Below the pieces are notes generated by a model that saw only the letters and a list, made by a program, of their open reading frames with translations, ran no database searches and was not told where the DNA came from. The translations under genes were made by a program, and so were the position numbers. Shown here in pieces: positions 6,105 to 8,385 of a stretch of 8,385 nucleotides of DNA. The stretch is from an uncultured Eubacteriales bacterium (lineage in GTDB: Bacteria; Bacillota; Clostridia; Oscillospirales; CAG-272): positions 1 to 8,385 of the forward strand of contig UQXK01000060.1 in NCBI GenBank assembly GCA_900544985.1, written 5' to 3'. Position 1 is the stretch's first letter. Each line of letters begins with the position of its first letter.

Positions 6105-6119
6105 CTTTTCGGTTAAACC

Positions 6120-6497
6120 TTACTGTTTTGTGTAAACAACGCCGTCGATTGTGATTGTCTTATTGTCTTTGTTTTCAGCGAACGTGTGCTTGCCGGAATA
6201 TTTGGAAGCGTCATCTCCGCTCTTGAATGTGAGCGTGATAAACTGAGCGCCGTCTTCTTCCGTGATCTCATACGTGCCTTCGATAGATGTTTCCGTAGAT
6301 GCGCCGAGCACAGAACCGCCGACTGTTATCGTAACTTTACTGCCGCTGAATTTATAGCTTGTTTGAACGCCGAGAACGTCTCCACCCAGTGTGGCGGAAT
6401 ATGTACCGGAAAGCGTTTTACCGCAGGACGCGAGAGCTATGCAGACGAGCGAAAATACAAGTACGAGCGCTACTGCTTTTGTGATTTTCTTTGTCAT
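6120..6497 (-). CDS. Small secreted lipoprotein, function unknown
   Basis: 125 residues. The N-terminus is a lipoprotein signal: basic MTKKITK, a hydrophobic stretch of about 16 residues, then lipobox LASC with the acylated Cys at residue 25. The mature part of about 101 residues lacks further Cys, is rich in Thr, Ser, Gly and Val, and alternates polar and hydrophobic residues (SGTYSATLGG, EGTYEITEEDGAQFITLTF, KTITIDGVVYTKQ), which suggests a small all-beta, lipocalin-like or beta-barrel fold. I do not recognise the family. GGAGGGA lies 7 bases before the ATG, so translation should be strong. It is transcribed alone from a near-consensus promoter (6555-6582) and ends at the repeat-borne terminator 6078-6104. 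The product is probably anchored on the outer face of the cytoplasmic membrane. Confidence 0.85.
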   Translation of the reverse strand: MTKKITKAVALVLVFSLVCIALASCGKTLSGTYSATLGGDVLGVQTSYKFSGSKVTITVGGSVLGASTETSIEGTYEITEEDGAQFITLTFKSGDDASKYSGKHTFAENKDNKTITIDGVVYTKQ

Positions 6498-6530
6498 TTT
6501 AAAATCCCTCCTATATATAATATGATAAAC

Positions 6531-6545
6531 AAGGCAATTTGCCTT
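6531..6545. promoter_or_regulatory. Inverted repeat at the lipoprotein transcription start
   Basis: AAGGCAA and TTGCCTT flank a single central T, a perfect 7 bp inverted repeat. It begins about 10 bases downstream of the -10 box of the lipoprotein promoter, spanning roughly +3 to +18 of the predicted transcript. It could be an operator for a dimeric repressor or a small 5' hairpin that stabilises the mRNA. No regulator is identified. Confidence 0.35.
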
Positions 6546-6554
6546 TCATTTATA

Positions 6555-6582
6555 ATTATATTTTAAATAACGTTTTTGTCAA
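6555..6582 (-). promoter_or_regulatory. Near-consensus sigma-A promoter of the lipoprotein gene
   Basis: On the minus strand a perfect TTGACA (6577-6582) and a perfect TATAAT (6555-6560) are 16 bases apart. Transcription would start near 6548, giving a leader of about 50 bases that includes the strong GGAGG site. The 15-base stretch 6569-6583, ATTGACAAAAACGTT, is identical to one at the AraC-family promoter. Confidence 0.75.
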
Positions 6583-6688
6583 TATTGCGATTCTTTACAG
6601 ATTTGCCGCGGTGTAAGGTTTTTATATGTTTTGCTGAAAATGACCATTATTCTTTAAAAAATGCCTTTCTGTATATGCGTAATTTACA

Positions 6689-6717
6689 TTGATATTTTTG
6701 AAACATAGTGGTAAAAT
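6689..6717 (+). promoter_or_regulatory. Sigma-A-type promoter of pyruvate kinase
   Basis: TTGATA (6689-6694) and TAAAAT (6712-6717) are separated by 17 bases, each one base from consensus. Transcription would start near 6723-6724, giving a leader of about 128 bases before pyk. An ATG at 6723 sits right at the predicted start of transcription. The 6583-6688 stretch between this promoter and the divergent lipoprotein promoter holds nothing else that I can identify. Confidence 0.65.
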
Positions 6718-6744
6718 ATAACATGGAAAAATTTTTGATTAAAA

Positions 6745-6855
6745 ATGATGATATTATTATATAGATTGTTTTCTGTTTTTGTCAGAGAGAGTAAGTGTGT
6801 TTTAGAACTCGGATATGACAGAGAAAAGCTTATAAAAGCGGGGTGTAAAATATGA
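6745..6855 (+). CDS. Possible small ORF in the pyk leader, perhaps frame-broken
   Basis: A 36-codon ORF starts at one of two adjacent ATGs (6745, 6748) and ends with TGA overlapping the pyk start as ATGA, a classic coupling arrangement. Its C-terminal half, ending GYDREKLIKAGCKI, has codon use like the neighbouring genes. No ribosome site precedes it. A second ATG at 6723, at the predicted transcription start, opens a 13-codon frame (MEKFLIKNDDIII) that stops at a TAG within the AT-rich run near 6751-6764; a single +1 shift there would join both into one peptide of about 43-44 residues. It could be a real leader peptide, a decayed small gene, a remnant of a gene once upstream of pyk, or chance. 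I do not recognise the product. Confidence 0.3.
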   Translation: MMILLYRLFSVFVRESKCVLELGYDREKLIKAGCKI

Positions 6856-8267
6856 AGAAAACAAAAATAATATGCACTATGGGACCTGCCTGCGACAGCG
6901 AAGAAACGCTCGAAAAAATGATAAAGGCGGGCATGAATGTCGCAAGATTCAATTTCTCTCACGGGGAACACGCGGACCACAAAAAGAGAATGGACGCGGT
7001 AAAGAGAGTTCGCGAAAAACTCGGCGTGCCCGTTGCGATAATGCTCGATACAAAGGGACCGGAGTATCGTATAGGCACTTTTGAGAATAAAAAAATAATG
7101 CTTTCCGACGGGGACACGTTTGTATTCACATCCGAGGAGTGCGTCGGAAACGAAAAGAGAGTTTCCGTTTCTTACAAAGCACTTGCAAAAGAGCTTTCCG
7201 CGGGGGATACAATACTTTTAAACAACGGACTTCTCGAATTTAGGGTAGAGAGCACTACGGATACCGATATAATAACTAAGGTAGTAATCGGAGGAGAACT
7301 TTCCGACAGAAAGAGCATGAGCTTCCCGGGCAGAATAATGCATCAGGAATATCTCGGAGAAAAGGACAAAGAAGATATACTCTTCGGCATAGAAAACGAT
7401 GTCGATTTTATCGCCTGCTCTTTTGTATCCGTAAAAGAAGACGTTCTTAAAATAAGAGAATTTCTTGCCGCGAACGGCAGTAACGATATAGATCTTATCG
7501 CGAAAATAGAAAACCGTTCGGGCGTTGATAATATTGAAGAAATAATAGACGTGAGCGACGGTATAATGGTGGCAAGAGGCGATATGGGAGTCGAGATACC
7601 GTTTGAACAGCTTCCCGCAATACAAAAGCATATGATAACCGTATGCCGTTACAGAGGAAAAAGAGTCATTACCGCGACGGAAATGCTCGAATCCATGATA
7701 ACAAAACCGCGTCCGACGCGTGCGGAGATATCCGACGTTGCAAACGCCGTTTACGACGGAACGAGCGCCGTAATGCTTTCGGGAGAGACTGCTATGGGGA
7801 TGTATCCCGTCGAGGCTGTCCGCGCTATGGCTCGCATTGCGGAACAGGCGGAGGCAGATATAGACTACACTTCAAGATTCCGTACATCGGAATTTAAGAT
7901 AAAGAACTGTATCGACGCTATATCTCATGCGACCTGCGCGCTTTCCGTCGATCTTGACGCAAAACTCATTGTCGCTTGCTCGCGAAGCGGAAAGACTGCG
8001 CGCATGGTATCGCGCTTCCGTTCTCCGAAACCGATAATAGGTCTTACGACAGATGAGAAAGCTTGGAGAAAACTTTCTCTTTCGTGGTCTGTTATTCCTA
8101 TGCTTACAGAGGAATTCCAGTCTACCGACGTCCTCTTTTACAACGCCGCGAGAGTTGCGAAAAGCTCCGGTCTTGCCGCAAAGGGCGACACGATAGTTAT
8201 AACGGGCGGACAGACGAACGGAAAATCCGGCAACACTTCTCTTATAAAATATGAGGTCCTTTCCTGA
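6852..8267 (+). CDS. pyk: Pyruvate kinase
   Basis: Catalyses phosphoenolpyruvate plus ADP to pyruvate plus ATP, the last step of glycolysis. The 471 residues cover the complete A, B and C domains but not the extra C-terminal PEP-utiliser domain of Bacillus-type enzymes. Visible motifs: KIICTMGPA, RFNFSHGEH (Arg32, Asn34, Ser36), LDTKGPEYRIG, IAKIENRSGV with catalytic Lys218 and metal ligand Glu220, ARGDMGVEIP with Asp244, and ATEMLESMITKPRPTRAEISDVANAVYDG with Thr276. Differences from common enzymes are Glu at 277 where Gln is usual (ATQMLESM), Asn-Asn at 124-125 where Asp-Asp is usual, and SFVS instead of SFVR, so it belongs to a divergent branch. The C-terminal domain would form any allosteric site. 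A GGGG-containing site about 8 bases upstream supports the ATG at 6852. The stop codon directly abuts a repeat cap palindrome. Confidence 0.97.
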   Translation: MKKTKIICTMGPACDSEETLEKMIKAGMNVARFNFSHGEHADHKKRMDAVKRVREKLGVPVAIMLDTKGPEYRIGTFENKKIMLSDGDTFVFTSEECVGNEKRVSVSYKALAKELSAGDTILLNNGLLEFRVESTTDTDIITKVVIGGELSDRKSMSFPGRIMHQEYLGEKDKEDILFGIENDVDFIACSFVSVKEDVLKIREFLAANGSNDIDLIAKIENRSGVDNIEEIIDVSDGIMVARGDMGVEIPFEQLPAIQKHMITVCRYRGKRVITATEMLESMITKPRPTRAEISDVANAVYDGTSAVMLSGETAMGMYPVEAVRAMARIAEQAEADIDYTSRFRTSEFKIKNCIDAISHATCALSVDLDAKLIVACSRSGKTARMVSRFRSPKPIIGLTTDEKAWRKLSLSWSVIPMLTEEFQSTDVLFYNAARVAKSSGLAAKGDTIVITGGQTNGKSGNTSLIKYEVLS

Positions 8268-8293
8268 CCTACTTTTCTTATAAGAAAAGTAGG
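8268..8293. terminator. Perfect 26-base palindrome (module G) at the pyk stop codon
   Basis: This fully self-complementary site begins at the first base after the pyk TGA. As RNA it would fold into an 11 bp stem with a 4-base loop. No T run follows, so it is not a classical intrinsic terminator; it may protect the 3' end or mark the end of the repeat, with the real terminator being module C beyond the window. Confidence 0.5.
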
Positions 8294-8385
8294 CAAAAGA
8301 ATTTCCCACCGAATACACCAATTTATTTTGGCGAAGCTTTTGGGATTCCAAAGGACTTTTCACGAAAAGTCCTTTGTGTCGGGGT
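8268..8385 (-). repeat. Mosaic multi-hairpin repeat, copy 4 (inverted, truncated by window end)
   Basis: The cap G, CCTACTTTTCTTA followed by its exact complement TAAGAAAAGTAGG (8268-8293), is a perfect 26-base palindrome starting at the base after the pyk stop codon. Linker F follows (about 8294-8348), then hairpin E (8349-8376, CAAAGGACTTTTC paired with GAAAAGTCCTTTG, loop AC), and the first bases of module D at the window end. Modules C, B and A should lie just outside. Sequence similarity to array 2 includes the last bases of the pyk coding region. Confidence 0.9.

Noticed and set aside
6718..6851. Riboswitch in the pyk leader
   Set aside because: I could not find a conserved aptamer core or a terminator/antiterminator pair in the 128-base leader; the small ORF explains more of it.

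Overview
The window looks like chromosomal DNA of a low-to-moderate GC member of the Clostridia, probably an uncultured gut or anaerobe lineage. The evidence is an oxygen-sensitive single-chain iron-sulfur serine dehydratase, a short clostridial-type pyruvate kinase, frequent ATA and AGA codons, sigma-A-like promoters and GGAGG-type ribosome sites. The assignment is an inference; no rRNA or other marker gene is present.

Layout. An AraC-family regulator (334-1134, minus) is divergent from a FucI/COG2407-like sugar isomerase-fold protein (1273-2586, plus), probably a regulator and its target. A two-gene operon on the minus strand, yifB (4308-5858) then an L-serine dehydratase (3096-4298), has its own promoter at 5879-5907. 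A small secreted lipoprotein (6120-6497, minus) and pyruvate kinase (6852-8267, plus) are divergent, with near-consensus promoters between them. A short, possibly frame-broken ORF sits in the pyk leader and overlaps the pyk start as ATGA. Serine dehydratase and pyruvate kinase both yield pyruvate, but nothing ties the two together beyond proximity.

The most unusual content is non-coding. Four intergenic stretches (1-331, 2600-3095, 5929-6104, 8268-8385) are copies of one mosaic repeat family. The full unit is about 229-230 bp and carries five hairpins in fixed order: A, a 14-15 bp stem; B, a small GGCA-loop hairpin; C, a 12 bp bidirectional terminator-like stem; D, a GGGG/CCCC hairpin; E, a 13 bp stem with a 2-base loop. 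A linker F follows. Units are repeated in tandem and the array closes with a cap palindrome, G. Stems differ between copies, mostly by paired changes that keep pairing. Three of the four caps lie 0-2 bp from a stop codon, and the serine dehydratase and pyruvate kinase genes share their last bases with the repeat. One copy has a chimeric E hairpin. This resembles the BIME mosaics of enterobacteria in logic, not in sequence, and is the best candidate here for an undescribed element.
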